49,612 nucleotides of DNA from Desulfurococcales archaeon (GTDB lineage: Archaea > Thermoproteota > Thermoprotei_A > Sulfolobales > Acidilobaceae): NCBI GenBank assembly GCA_015520195.1, contig WAQN01000050.1, positions 1 to 49,612 of the forward strand, read 5' to 3'. The translations under genes and the position numbers were made by a program. Within the stretch, counting starts at the first letter, position 1; every line of letters starts with the position of its first letter. This document shows, one piece after another, positions 1 to 8,024 of the stretch. The notes beneath the pieces were generated by a model. That model ran no database searches. It was not told the origin of the DNA and saw nothing but the letters and a program-made list of their open reading frames with translations.

Positions 1-192
1 ATATTAGAGGGATAGGGATGAGCTCGATGAGCTAGGTGAGGGGGACTATGGGATGAACCCCTCTTCGCCGAAGGGAGCCCCTGGGCTCCCGTAGGCGGGG
101 GGGAGGGGGATGGAGAAGCCGTGATGAACCCAGCCGTGCCCGATACAGTATGACACAATCCGTTAAATGAAGACACGGTTCGGGTGAACGGT
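1..192 (+). mobile_element. Right end of an IS200/IS605-like element with omega-RNA-like structure (copy 1)
   Basis: A GC-rich structured stretch with a hairpin GGGAGCCC (73-80) / GGGCTCCC (83-90), enclosed by CGCC (66-69) / GGCG (94-97), followed by a core at 119-192 that recurs at 5755-5828. By hand count about 63 of 74 core positions are identical, including an unbroken 26-base block at the core start. The core ends in CACGGTTCGGG plus about ten bases. Its end coincides with the point where the neighbouring ATPase coding sequence loses its expected C-terminal half. Structured GC-rich RNA at a transposon right end is typical of TnpB guide RNAs, so I infer that the rest of the element, possibly with tnpB, lies left of the window. 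The family assignment is inference; the repeat and hairpin are seen directly. Confidence 0.55.
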
Positions 193-1056
193 CAAAAGGT
201 CTAAGACCGCCTGGAATCCTTCTCCAGTAGAACCTAGGGGGGTGATTTCGGATTTATCACCATACTTAAATATGACTCTTCCATTTCTATAATCCCAGAA
301 ATAAGGGATAATCCTCCTTAACTCCTCTATAACCTTAACTTGGAGGTCAACCTCTAGCTCGTCTATCGCCGATCGCGAAAGCCTATAACCCACAAGCCTG
401 GCATGGACAGGGAAGTAAGATCTTCTATAAGCTTTATCGTATTCCTTTAACAAGCGTGCGTCAATGTATGTAACTAGTCTTAGATGAGAGATCTCTCCAT
501 TAACCTGGGATATTATAGATAAAACCATTCCCTTTTTTAACGATTCTACCTCTTCTTCAACGGCCCTCACTATTTCTTCTCCACTCTCTTCCTCTCTAAG
601 AGCTCTAGATCCATAAAAATATGATATAAATCTCCTCCGTTTAGCTTCTACTCTCTCCACAGCTATTTCGTCTATAAAACTTAAAATCATACTCCTAATA
701 TTATCTGGAAGCTCATTGAAGCCCTCATGTGTAGCCATGGTCATTTTAATATTCTTAACATCGCTTCTATACGATAACTCTACCTCTATCTCACACATAT
801 TACTGCCACGCTTTACTAGGTGTTCATAACCGTCCCTTAGACTTGCTACATGCTTCATCAAATCCCTCTTGTCCACTATATCCTTGAAACCTTGAGATGA
901 GGATAGTACAAGTGCTGTGGCCTCTACTATTGATGATTTGCCAGTATTGTTTCGTCCAACAAATATAGTTATGGGGTGTAATTCGAGGCTAACCTCCCCT
1001 ATGCCCCTGTAATTATTTATTGTAACTCTCCTAACTGCTGGTATAGGTATGGTCAA
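163..1056 (-). pseudogene. RecF/OLD-type AAA ATPase, C-terminally truncated
   Basis: The N-terminal half of an SMC/RecF/OLD-like ATPase. After a short strand-turn-strand segment containing NNYRGIG, a Walker A motif GRNNTGKSS is at residues 34-42. The frame begins at a TTG preceded by GGAGGT at about 1065-1070. The protein ends after GFQAVLDLL, just where family members normally continue into the ABC signature and the Walker B acidic box, neither of which is present. The last seven or so residues are encoded by the antisense of the repeated structured element at the window edge, so the reading frame was probably broken by that insertion. Full-length relatives act in DNA repair, phage defence or as nuclease partners. 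Lacking Walker B, this product is unlikely to hydrolyse ATP. Confidence 0.7.
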
Positions 1057-1904
1057 CCGGAATACTACCTCCAGGGGATTAATAACTGTTCTCGGTACCC
1101 TAATATAGGCATTACAATAACTAACTTAATTTATAACATTTTAATGATAAATTATGATGGAACTAATAGGTCTGAGGAGAGAATTGGAGGTTAACCCTGA
1201 GTTATACTGTTGTTGGGGTTAACTTTTGGTTAACTATACTGTTTGATGTGTAGTGGTTGAGTTAACCCCGCCTTAACTCAACCACGCTTGGGGTCAGGGC
1301 TGGAGTGGGTTGTGCTTGAGAGTCATGGTCGAAATAACTAGTAATAATAATTACAGATGTCCAGGATAGAAACAGGTGTATGCCCTTACTAATTCATTAG
1401 GCTAGGCGCTACTGATATAGGTGGTGTATTACCTCTGCCCTGTATAGTACCCGGGTTATTTATATTTAAAAATATAGCTAAAATAATATAATAATTTATC
1501 TAAATTATTATATAAGAATAAATATATTAATATTTATTATATTTTAATTTAACATTTACATTTAATATTGATTTTTGCGGTATTACATTGCCTGTGCAAG
1601 GTGTGGCATACTGCATGCTTTATGTTGCTGATCTATCCATTATGGCCTGGTCTAGTTTATTATGGTATTACTTGTTATATTGAACATGAGTACTGAGTGC
1701 ATCTGTTAGTGTACTGGTTAATCGACTGGTGCATTAATAAATAGTTGCTGTATCTATAATAGTCTGGTATCGTGTATTATTTGATTCATTAGGCTATTAT
1801 TTTGAGGTTTTAATTTTACTGTTTTAGGTTTAATTAGTCATACTATTGGTATGTATATCATTCTATATTCAGGTTGTGAGCTCATTTAATTGGAGTATGC
1901 AGCG
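1057..1904. other. Long intergenic region, AT-rich, with a perfect inverted repeat
   Basis: About 850 bases without a convincing gene. A reading frame on the plus strand from about 1846 runs antisense to the hydrolase and is rejected. Contents: several GTTAAC-containing blocks at 1185-1240, a perfect 13-base inverted repeat (listed separately), and a nearly pure A+T stretch at about 1455-1560. No tRNA or known RNA motif was seen. A replication-origin or regulatory role is possible but unsupported. Confidence 0.6.
1253..1285. repeat. Perfect 13-base inverted repeat with 7-base spacer
   Basis: GTGGTTGAGTTAA (1253-1265) and TTAACTCAACCAC (1273-1285) are exact reverse complements separated by CCCCGCC. 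It could form an RNA hairpin or be a dyad protein-binding site. No T-run follows, so a classical terminator is not indicated. Nearby GTTAAC half-sites at 1185-1240 echo the arm. Confidence 0.8.
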
Positions 1905-3644
1905 TTATGATGCTTGGTGTCTTGGTTTTAGCCTTCTCCGGGCTAGTATTGCTATTATTAGTATTATGATGGGTCCGAGCTCGATAGGTGTTATTCTGGC
2001 TGGTATTGGTTGGAGAGCGTTATTCTCGATAGTACTTATGATTATCCTCATGAATATGAATGGGGTTATGGATAGGGCTAAGAATATTATGGAGTATACT
2101 GCTAGAGTAGCACGCCTACCAGCTGTTATTATTAGCGATGCTAGAAGGGGTGCTATGAGTACGGAGAGAGTCATTATCTGGCTAGATGGCACATTTATGG
2201 TTAATGATGGCGTCACCGCGTATCTCTCCATTAAACTAGTTATTCCCAGTGCGAAGCGGCCTGGCCAAATCCAGTAGGAGGCTGTGAATAGTGCTGCTGT
2301 CAGGTATGCCATAGCTATTGCTGTAGAAGACTTCATCATGGAGAACCCTGTCCTCACCCCTAGTAATGCCGCTATTAAAGTGGCTGCAATGAATACTGCT
2401 AGCCTTAGGATGAAAGGCTCAGGTTTTGGTAGGCTAGTTACAAGCGGGTTCTCTTGAACCTCTACCACAACCTCGCCTGCTAATAATGGGGTGAGGGGTA
2501 TACTTGGAATATATGCTAACCCGTCGGCAGCAGGTCTCCACTCTCTACTCCCTGCCAGGAATGATTGTAGATTCACCTCTCCTCCACGATCTGGCATGAG
2601 CCGTTTTACTCCATCTATCCCCTCATCCCTGAAAGTTTCCAGGATTCTAAGTATTGAAGGTATCCATCCAGGGGCTGGCTTGTAATGATTATTGTTGCCG
2701 TCGAATGCAACGTAAACTCCAGCGCCTCCCTCCTCCAATGCCTTGAGTGTTAGGACTAAACCTTCTATCGGGAAGTACTCATCATGGCCGGAGAAGGCTA
2801 TATAGAATAATTTGTCTCTGAGCCCACCCTTCTCTCCAGAGTATTTTATATATGCAAGAGGGTCTGAAGCTGCAAGCTTCTCCACAACGTCACTAGTAAC
2901 CCCGGTAGATGCTGGGCCCACTAGGTTGGCTAGCCCTCCTGACTGTATCATACAGCTTAGGCATCCAGAAGCCACAATGGGTACTGCTAGGGTGACATCT
3001 GGATGAATGGAGGCCACTACATAACTGGTTAAACCACCCATTGAGACTCCTGAAATAGCTATTTTCCCAGGCTCTGCTCCTAGCGCCTTGGCTACCTCGA
3101 CAGCCCTAACTCCGCTGACGTAAACGTAGTATAGGAAGAAGTCGCCTGGCTCTATACTTAGAGCCTTATCCTTCCATGACTTCCCTCCTGGTATGCATGA
3201 GAGGCCGTGTCCAGCTGCATCTATTGATAGAACCTTAAAGCCCCTAACGGCTAGCTCATAGGATAGCTTATAGCCGTCTAATTCCTCCTCGAAGAATTTA
3301 TGGGTTCCACCTAACCCATGGACGAGTATTATCCAGGCATTGCCCTGGACCCCTGAATCATAGATGAAGCCGTGTATCATGCAATCCTTCATTTTAGGGA
3401 GGAGGGGGAAAGATATATGCACCACCCTAATCGTCTTACCCTTATAAAATACATCCTCAGATCCCATCTCCACTATAGAGAGGCCTGAGCTCCAGTTGAA
3501 GCCCCAAAGTTTCTTATATACCTCTTCATCGAGCGCTGGCGTTTCAATGTATGAGTCCCATGAAGCATCTAGTATTGTTAATAAACTAGATACTCCAATA
3601 ATAATAAAAATCAAGAATAAACAGTAAGAAACTCTGCTATTCAT
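1905..3644 (-). CDS. Membrane-anchored alpha/beta hydrolase with C-terminal transmembrane domain
   Basis: A 579-residue protein. Residues 7-25 form an N-terminal signal anchor. The hydrolase domain has an oxyanion-type HGLGG at 109-113, nucleophile elbow GVSMGG with Ser201, a probable acid Asp288 (GHDEYF) and a probable His320 (NNNHYK). From about residue 410 to the end there are four or five hydrophobic segments separated by short basic loops. The fold is that of secreted or membrane-bound esterases/acyl hydrolases of the dienelactone hydrolase/BAAT-like group; the substrate is unknown. It is monocistronic on the minus strand. A decayed relative of its first ~95 codons and its upstream sequence lies at 5500-6060, so this locus was duplicated. 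The catalytic domain probably faces outside, by inference from the anchor. Confidence 0.8.
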   Translation of the reverse strand: MNSRVSYCLFLIFIIIGVSSLLTILDASWDSYIETPALDEEVYKKLWGFNWSSGLSIVEMGSEDVFYKGKTIRVVHISFPLLPKMKDCMIHGFIYDSGVQGNAWIILVHGLGGTHKFFEEELDGYKLSYELAVRGFKVLSIDAAGHGLSCIPGGKSWKDKALSIEPGDFFLYYVYVSGVRAVEVAKALGAEPGKIAISGVSMGGLTSYVVASIHPDVTLAVPIVASGCLSCMIQSGGLANLVGPASTGVTSDVVEKLAASDPLAYIKYSGEKGGLRDKLFYIAFSGHDEYFPIEGLVLTLKALEEGGAGVYVAFDGNNNHYKPAPGWIPSILRILETFRDEGIDGVKRLMPDRGGEVNLQSFLAGSREWRPAADGLAYIPSIPLTPLLAGEVVVEVQENPLVTSLPKPEPFILRLAVFIAATLIAALLGVRTGFSMMKSSTAIAMAYLTAALFTASYWIWPGRFALGITSLMERYAVTPSLTINVPSSQIMTLSVLIAPLLASLIITAGRRATLAVYSIIFLALSITPFIFMRIIISTIENNALQPIPARITPIELGPIIILIIAILARRRLKPRHQAS

Positions 3645-4031
3645 AGTATAGATACACCAGAACTCATTGGGTTGGGCTAGCCTTAATTAAAATGTTAGCT
3701 CTAGCTTAAAAGACTATGACTGTCATTTTAGTTTAATTTGCATCAATACAATAATATTATACTACTCTGAGGTTATCCTTCAGCCCAATAAACTTTGCTG
3801 TCATCTAGCTTCCATATTTATTATCGCTACTGGCGCCTTCAAAGCTAGAGCTTCCTAAAATAACTATTGGGTGTGTATCCCCCTATGTTGTGTATACACA
3901 GATGCATTTGGCGTTGCAATCTCCCTCTACCTGAATTCAGCAATTTTTATCCTTAGCCAGAAGTCTCCACTAATGCAGTTCCGCATCTGATGTTTAAGTC
4001 TAAGTGCCTAAGAATGCTATAAGAGTAACTA
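3645..4031. other. Intergenic region upstream of the hydrolase
   Basis: Holds the hydrolase promoter region on the minus strand. The first ~55 bases upstream of the start are recognisably shared with 6034-6070 upstream of the decayed copy (for example the ACACCAGAAC and CATTGGG words), so a regulatory leader was duplicated too. A 12-base palindrome TGTGTATACACA sits at 3889-3900. No gene or RNA was recognised. Confidence 0.6.
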
Positions 4032-5075
4032 TTAATTCTCTCCACCCTTTACTCGGCCAGTTAGCTGATCTATAGCTCTCTTAACAGCTTCCCTGTGTAG
4101 TGGTGTTTGCCAAGCGTAGTGTCTTCCTATGCCTAGCTCTAGGTCCTTCTCTGGTGGTGGGGTGTCTATCCATGCATCTAGATCCCTCCCCTTAACCCTT
4201 AAAACTAAGTTCTTCTCGACTAGCTTTAATACGAGATCCTCAGCTTCCTCGTACCTTTCGAGTAGGACATCGGGATCCTCGACTGCCTCCTCAAGCACTC
4301 GCCTCTCAGCACTCGATAAGCTGAGTATGAGTTCGGGCAGCCCTCTATCCTCAACTAAGCTGTTTACAACTTTCTCTACTCTCCATCCTGATTTGAAGAG
4401 TTTCTCAAGGTACCTAGGGTTCCCGCCCACCCATCTCATGACGTCTTCAAATGATGGCTTAGAGCCTGGGAGAATGTTGTAGAGCTCCTTGAAACCCTCC
4501 CTCTGCATATTCCATAGCACAAATATATCAGCCCAGTTGTGTCTTCCAACCCTCTCCCTTGTAACACCCTCGCTGCTAGTCACTAGCACAACAATCTTCT
4601 CGTAGCCTGCCGGCGGGTGCTCGATCAGGTTCAGCAGGGTCTTAACATAGGCTTCAGCCTTGTCCAGCCCCACGGCCTGGAAGATATCGTCCATTAGAAC
4701 TGCAAGCCTAGGCCTGGGGAACCTCTTCAAAACACGGTATGCCACGCTAACAGCGGCATCAACAATCCTCGAATAGGGCTCTGGGAGCAGACTGAAAACC
4801 TCCCTAACAACATCCCCCATTGAGGGGGTGAACCCTAGAACCTCCTCTAACCTCTCAGCGAGTGGATTGACATAGAGAACGTAATACCCGAGATCCCCTT
4901 CAAGGATCTCAGAAGCCTGCCTCAGTAAGGCTGATTTCCCGCATCCCTCAGGGCCGTAGATCACATAGACGGGAAATGTGCCCTTCTCACCAAGCTCCCT
5001 AACCTGCTCTAATGCACGCTCCCTATCAACAAAATCAACTTCGAGGCCAGCGAAACCGAGTTTCACCCTCCCCAA
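4032..5075 (-). CDS. Archaeal STAND-family P-loop ATPase (pfam01637 type)
   Basis: A 347-residue protein with Walker A GPEGCGKSAL at residues 41-50 and Walker B LAVLMDD at 124-130. A sensor-like VLVTSS stretch follows, then a helical region with GNPRYLEKL, a motif common in archaeal ATPases of this group, and a C-terminal winged-helix-like segment. These ATPases are abundant in thermophilic archaea and often lie beside mobile DNA; specific functions are mostly unknown. The start taken is a TTG; a GTG three codons later is an alternative. Resemblance to Orc1/Cdc6 is only at the P-loop level. It is not in an operon with its neighbours. Confidence 0.75.
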   Translation of the reverse strand: MGRVKLGFAGLEVDFVDRERALEQVRELGEKGTFPVYVIYGPEGCGKSALLRQASEILEGDLGYYVLYVNPLAERLEEVLGFTPSMGDVVREVFSLLPEPYSRIVDAAVSVAYRVLKRFPRPRLAVLMDDIFQAVGLDKAEAYVKTLLNLIEHPPAGYEKIVVLVTSSEGVTRERVGRHNWADIFVLWNMQREGFKELYNILPGSKPSFEDVMRWVGGNPRYLEKLFKSGWRVEKVVNSLVEDRGLPELILSLSSAERRVLEEAVEDPDVLLERYEEAEDLVLKLVEKNLVLRVKGRDLDAWIDTPPPEKDLELGIGRHYAWQTPLHREAVKRAIDQLTGRVKGGEN

Positions 5076-5500
5076 CGCCTAGCCACCCGCCGTGCAGAGA
5101 GTGAGTAAGAGATTCTAGGCTCCCAGCATTCAAAGCTCTACCCTATAACGTAACGCTTCCCTCACCATGTGAAACAATCCCAGCGCAACCCCTACCTACC
5201 ATTCTCTGCAACCCTGCCAACTGGTTAGCTGAGCCCCGCCTAGATGGAGTGCGAGTTCTCAAGCCTCACCCGCATTCACTCCAGCACCCTTTACTGCCAC
5301 GTAGAGATTCGCATGCTACGTTGTCCTTCCGCGTACATCCCCAGCTTGATCTGCTAGGCGTATGCCGAGTTTATAGATTTATTCTTAATCATTGGCTTGG
5401 ATAGTTTGTCCTCTTCTCTTTTCCAAGTATTCTATGAGGGCTACTATCACGACTGCTATGGCGATCACTACATCCGTGAGCAAGTATTACCCATACACCC
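5076..5500. other. Intergenic or decayed region with a possible C-terminal gene remnant
   Basis: No intact gene. On the minus strand, about 5385-5487 reads as a short hydrophobic segment (LTDVVIAIAVVIVALIEYL) followed by a basic tail and stop, which looks like the membrane-anchor end of a lost surface protein. An in-frame stop lies immediately upstream of it. It may be the 3' remnant of the neighbouring pseudogene or of another gene. The rest (5090-5380) is comparatively GC-rich with no tRNA or RNA family that I recognise. Confidence 0.4.
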
Positions 5501-5504
5501 TCCT

Positions 5505-6033
5505 TAACTTCATTCCAGGGAAAGGGGGGAGAGTAATGTGTGTAACCCTAACGGTCTTGCCCTTATAAAGGGGCAGAAACCTTAGTATTATGACTTTTTG
5601 TATCGAATTGTATCTTTCTATGCTTCTGAAGCTATTTGCAGCTCATATTGGGGAATCCCTAATAAAACTTATAACCCTCGGGGTTATTAGATTTAACTGG
5701 TGACCTCGGGGTTCCCGAGGGGAGCCCTGCTCCCGCAGGCGGCCCCGAAGGAGACCGTGATGAACCCAGCCGTGCCCGATGTAGTTTGTCACAGTTCGAT
5801 ACATGAAGGCACGGTTCGGGCGAATGGTTCCTTGGATCCCGCCTCCTCTATATGGAGGCCTGAGCTCTGGTCGAAACTCCAAAGCCTCCTATATACACTC
5901 CTTCATCTAGCATTGGCGTCTCAACATATGAGTCGTGTGAGGCGTCTAACAGGGTTAGCAGGCTTGACACTCCAACTAGCAGCACTACCAAGAATAACCT
6001 GTGGAAAACCCTACTATAATGTAATGGAGACAC
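5505..6033 (-). pseudogene. Decayed second copy of the alpha/beta hydrolase gene, interrupted by a small element
   Basis: The start region (MSPLHYSRVF...) matches the N-terminus of the hydrolase at 1905-3644: both share GVSSLLT, LDAS, DSY, ETP, LDE. A two-base length change after the codons for EGVY shifts the frame and leads to a stop. Homology then breaks off just after GGCCTCC...GGATCC (about 5829-5870) and resumes at about 5505-5575, where GTCTTGCCCTTATAAA matches GTCTTACCCTTATAAA of the intact gene at 3435-3450. The intervening ~250 bases are the inserted element. Nothing beyond the first ~95 codons remains. It is non-functional on two independent grounds, frameshift and insertion. Confidence 0.8.
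5572..5828 (+). mobile_element. Short nonautonomous element with omega-RNA-like right end (copy 2)
   Basis: The boundaries come from the break in homology between the pseudogene and its intact relative, giving an insertion of about 255 bases. The right part is GC-rich and structured: CCTCGGGG (5704-5711) can pair with CCCCGAAGG (5743-5751) around an inner hairpin GGGAGC (5720-5725)/GCTCCC (5729-5734). Then comes the core shared with 119-192, with stem GCCGTGCC (5769-5776)/GGCACGGT (5808-5815) and inner ATGTA (5779-5783)/TACAT (5800-5804). No transposase reading frame fits. The layout is that of a MITE-like derivative of an IS200/IS605 or IS607 element whose RNA end is retained. The element and repeat are seen; the TnpB link is inference. 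Confidence 0.6.
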
Positions 6034-6102
6034 CAGAACCCATTGGGCTAAAGTGATTGATTAAAAGTGTTAACCCTTTGAGAGTAAGGATTCACCGGAG
6101 AG

Positions 6103-6462
6103 TTAGGGTTTAATGTAGGCGTATCCCTTATATTGCAGTCTTATTAACTCTGTTATTCCTACATCTATGAAATTACATGTATCATCTATATCTTCTTCTT
6201 TGAGACCTTGGTTTTTAAGTGAGTTTCTGCATATGTAAAATTTGACCCTTCTTTCTCGAAGCCTTCGCAGCCTTCTGGAGGTGGATTCACTTAATGATGA
6301 TTTAACGAAGTGGTTTACGGCGCTTCCATTTGCAATGACTATTATATCCGCATTATTGTGTCCTACATCATTGAGTAGATTATATATATTAGATAGCATT
6401 CTGTTAAATGCTTCAATGTTATATGAGCTAATATGGAATACTACACGAAATTTTTCTACCAT
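6103..6462 (-). CDS. DsrE/DsrF-like family small protein
   Basis: About 119 residues of alternating strands and helices: VVFHIS near the N-terminus, DIIVIANGSAV in the middle, a CRNSL segment, and a C-terminal VGITELIRLQYKGYAYIKP. This pattern is typical of the DsrE-like family (COG1416 type), small sulfur-relay or nucleotide-fold proteins. The Cys in CRNSL is at the position where sulfur carriers of the family hold their reactive Cys. The ATG at 6462 is preferred over the upstream GTG because AGGTGA sits five bases before it. The gene overlaps the end of the ABC ATPase and is the last gene of that operon, which hints that the imported substrate contains sulfur. Confidence 0.75.
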   Translation of the reverse strand: MVEKFRVVFHISSYNIEAFNRMLSNIYNLLNDVGHNNADIIVIANGSAVNHFVKSSLSESTSRRLRRLRERRVKFYICRNSLKNQGLKEEDIDDTCNFIDVGITELIRLQYKGYAYIKP

Positions 6463-7180
6463 AAGCTTCACCTACTAGTTCTTCCTCAATAAGCTTCCAT
6501 AGTTCTTTCCTTATATTTTGGAGCTTATAGTTAAATGGATCCCTAGGATAGGGGAGGTCTATATGTATAATCCTCTTAACCCTGCCAGGCCTCTTAGTCA
6601 GCACTATTATCTTCTTAGAAAGCATTAATGCTTCATCAATACTGTGGGTAACTAATAATATTGTTTTTCTCGTCTTAGACCAAATCCTTAACAACTCCAT
6701 TTGAAGCAAAGTCCTAGTCATAGCGTCTACAGCGGCGAAAGGCTCATCCATTATTATGATCTTTGGCTCAACAGCTAGAGCCCTAGCTATGCCGACCCTT
6801 TGCTTCATGCCTCCTGAAAGCTCCTTCGGATATTTATCCTCGAAGCCCTCCAACCCTACAAGTTTAATATACTCTAGCGCCTTCCTCCTCCTAGCATCCT
6901 TAGGAACACCCTTTATTTCTAGCCCTAGCTCTACATTGCCTAAAACAGTTCTCCATGGGAGTAATAGGTATTCTTGAAATACCATAACCCTCTCAGGACT
7001 GGGACCTTTAACAATCTCGCCTTCAACAATCACTCTCCCCGAGTCGGGCTTAATGAGGCCTGCTATTACTTTGCAGAGGGTTGTCTTGCCGCAGCCTGAG
7101 GGTCCTAGCACCGAGACTAGTTCTCCCTTGTCTATGGTGAAGGATACATCCCTTAAGGCCTCTATTTTCTCCCCTCTCAC
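6428..7180 (-). CDS. ABC transporter ATP-binding protein, SsuB/TauB/NrtD type
   Basis: Walker A GPSGCGKTT at residues 26-34, Q-loop VFQEYLLLPW at 68-76, signature LSGGMKQR at 121-128, Walker B IIIMDEP at 141-147 and H-loop VTHS. The sequence matches ATPases of sulfonate/taurine/nitrate importers, which energise uptake at the inner face of the membrane. The GTG start at 7180 makes the N-terminus about 15 residues shorter than usual. The same frame continues upstream as SYIIVDRVSVTYTT, a normal ABC N-terminus, with an optimally spaced GGAGGTGA at 7233-7240 but only a CTG (7225) as initiator. True translation may therefore begin at about 7225. Confidence 0.9.
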   Translation of the reverse strand: MRGEKIEALRDVSFTIDKGELVSVLGPSGCGKTTLCKVIAGLIKPDSGRVIVEGEIVKGPSPERVMVFQEYLLLPWRTVLGNVELGLEIKGVPKDARRRKALEYIKLVGLEGFEDKYPKELSGGMKQRVGIARALAVEPKIIIMDEPFAAVDAMTRTLLQMELLRIWSKTRKTILLVTHSIDEALMLSKKIIVLTKRPGRVKRIIHIDLPYPRDPFNYKLQNIRKELWKLIEEELVGEAYGRKISCSIPY

Positions 7181-7232
7181 TGTGGTATAGGTGACACTTA
7201 CCCTGTCTACTATAATGTAGGACAGGCCCTTG

Positions 7233-8024
7233 TCACCTCCAGGCTAGCAGGATTTCCTCCACAATTTTATAGACTTTATCTATCAAGTAATACATTATCC
7301 CTATAACGATCATATAGACTACGACTACATTCATGGCCAGATTCATGCCAGCTTCTATGAGTCTCTGTCCTAGTCCAGGTATGCCAAATAGTTCGGCTGC
7401 AATAACAGTCAACCATCCCTGTCCAAGGCTTATCCTTATACCCGAGAGGATATACGGTAGAGATGATGGCAGTACAACTTTTTTCAATAGCCTTAACCTG
7501 TTTGTCTCACCGAAGCACATGACAGCCTCTATCAGGTTTCTATCAGTGGATTTAACCCCTGAATAAGTGTTGAGAAGGCATATCCAAAACGCTTGGAGGC
7601 CTATTAGAAACGCTGCGGCGGCGTGAGAAATACCCATCCATAATATAGCGAATGGTATCCAGGCCAAGGGAGGTATAGGCCTGAAAATTCTTATCAGGGG
7701 TTCTGCTAGGGCCTCCGCTAGTTTGTACCATCCAACTATGAGGCCCATTGTGACGCCTAAACTAGAACCCCATAAAAGGCCCAATGAATAATGTTTTAGG
7801 CTATTAATTAGACTTTGTAGTATATTCCCTGACACAGCTTCTACTATGGCAGCTCTAGCTACGTCAACTGGCGATGGCAGCATAACTCTAGGGAAAATAT
7901 TGAGGTACGATACCATGCTCCACAATAATAGGAAGCCTGATAACGATACTAGTGGGGCTAGTTTATCAAGTGCTCCGCGAGTAGAGCCGCTGGAGGTGTT
8001 ATTTATCCTTAATCTTCCAATCAA
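7233..8024 (-). CDS. ABC transporter permease, SsuC/TauC type
   Basis: A 263-residue integral membrane protein with about six hydrophobic segments. The cytoplasmic coupling loop reads EAVMCFGETNRLRLLKKVVLPSSLPYI, the EAA motif of BPD-type permeases, followed by GIRISLGQGWLTVIAAEL as in the sulfonate/taurine/nitrate class. Another class feature is FRPIPPLAWIPFAILW. Its start overlaps the substrate-binding protein stop by four bases, and its last codons carry the ribosome-binding sequence of the following ATPase gene, so the three are translationally linked. Confidence 0.92.
   Translation of the reverse strand: MIGRLRINNTSSGSTRGALDKLAPLVSLSGFLLLWSMVSYLNIFPRVMLPSPVDVARAAIVEAVSGNILQSLINSLKHYSLGLLWGSSLGVTMGLIVGWYKLAEALAEPLIRIFRPIPPLAWIPFAILWMGISHAAAAFLIGLQAFWICLLNTYSGVKSTDRNLIEAVMCFGETNRLRLLKKVVLPSSLPYILSGIRISLGQGWLTVIAAELFGIPGLGQRLIEAGMNLAMNVVVVYMIVIGIMYYLIDKVYKIVEEILLAWR

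Noticed and set aside
119-192. Resemblance of the repeated core to group II intron domain V (AGCCGTG ... CACGGTTCGG)
   Set aside because: The distance between the strands and the long interior differ from the compact 34-nt domain V. No catalytic triad or intron-encoded protein is visible, and the upstream stems do not fit intron domain IV.
1846-2277. A 143-codon open frame on the plus strand
   Set aside because: It lies fully antisense to the 3' end of the well-supported hydrolase gene, and its composition mirrors the membrane segments of that gene.
4032-5075. ATPase as an Orc1/Cdc6 initiator next to the AT-rich tract
   Set aside because: The P-loop and GNPRYLEKL motifs fit archaeal STAND ATPases; Orc1-specific sensor and winged-helix signatures are not evident.
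5757-5763. Box C-like GTGATGA within both element cores, suggesting a C/D box guide RNA
   Set aside because: No D, C' or D' boxes at suitable spacing, and the motif sits in a larger mobile structure.
5643-5882. A 79-codon minus-strand frame through the small element
   Set aside because: It crosses the antisense of the structured RNA and the pseudogene junction, so it is an artefact of GC-rich repeats.
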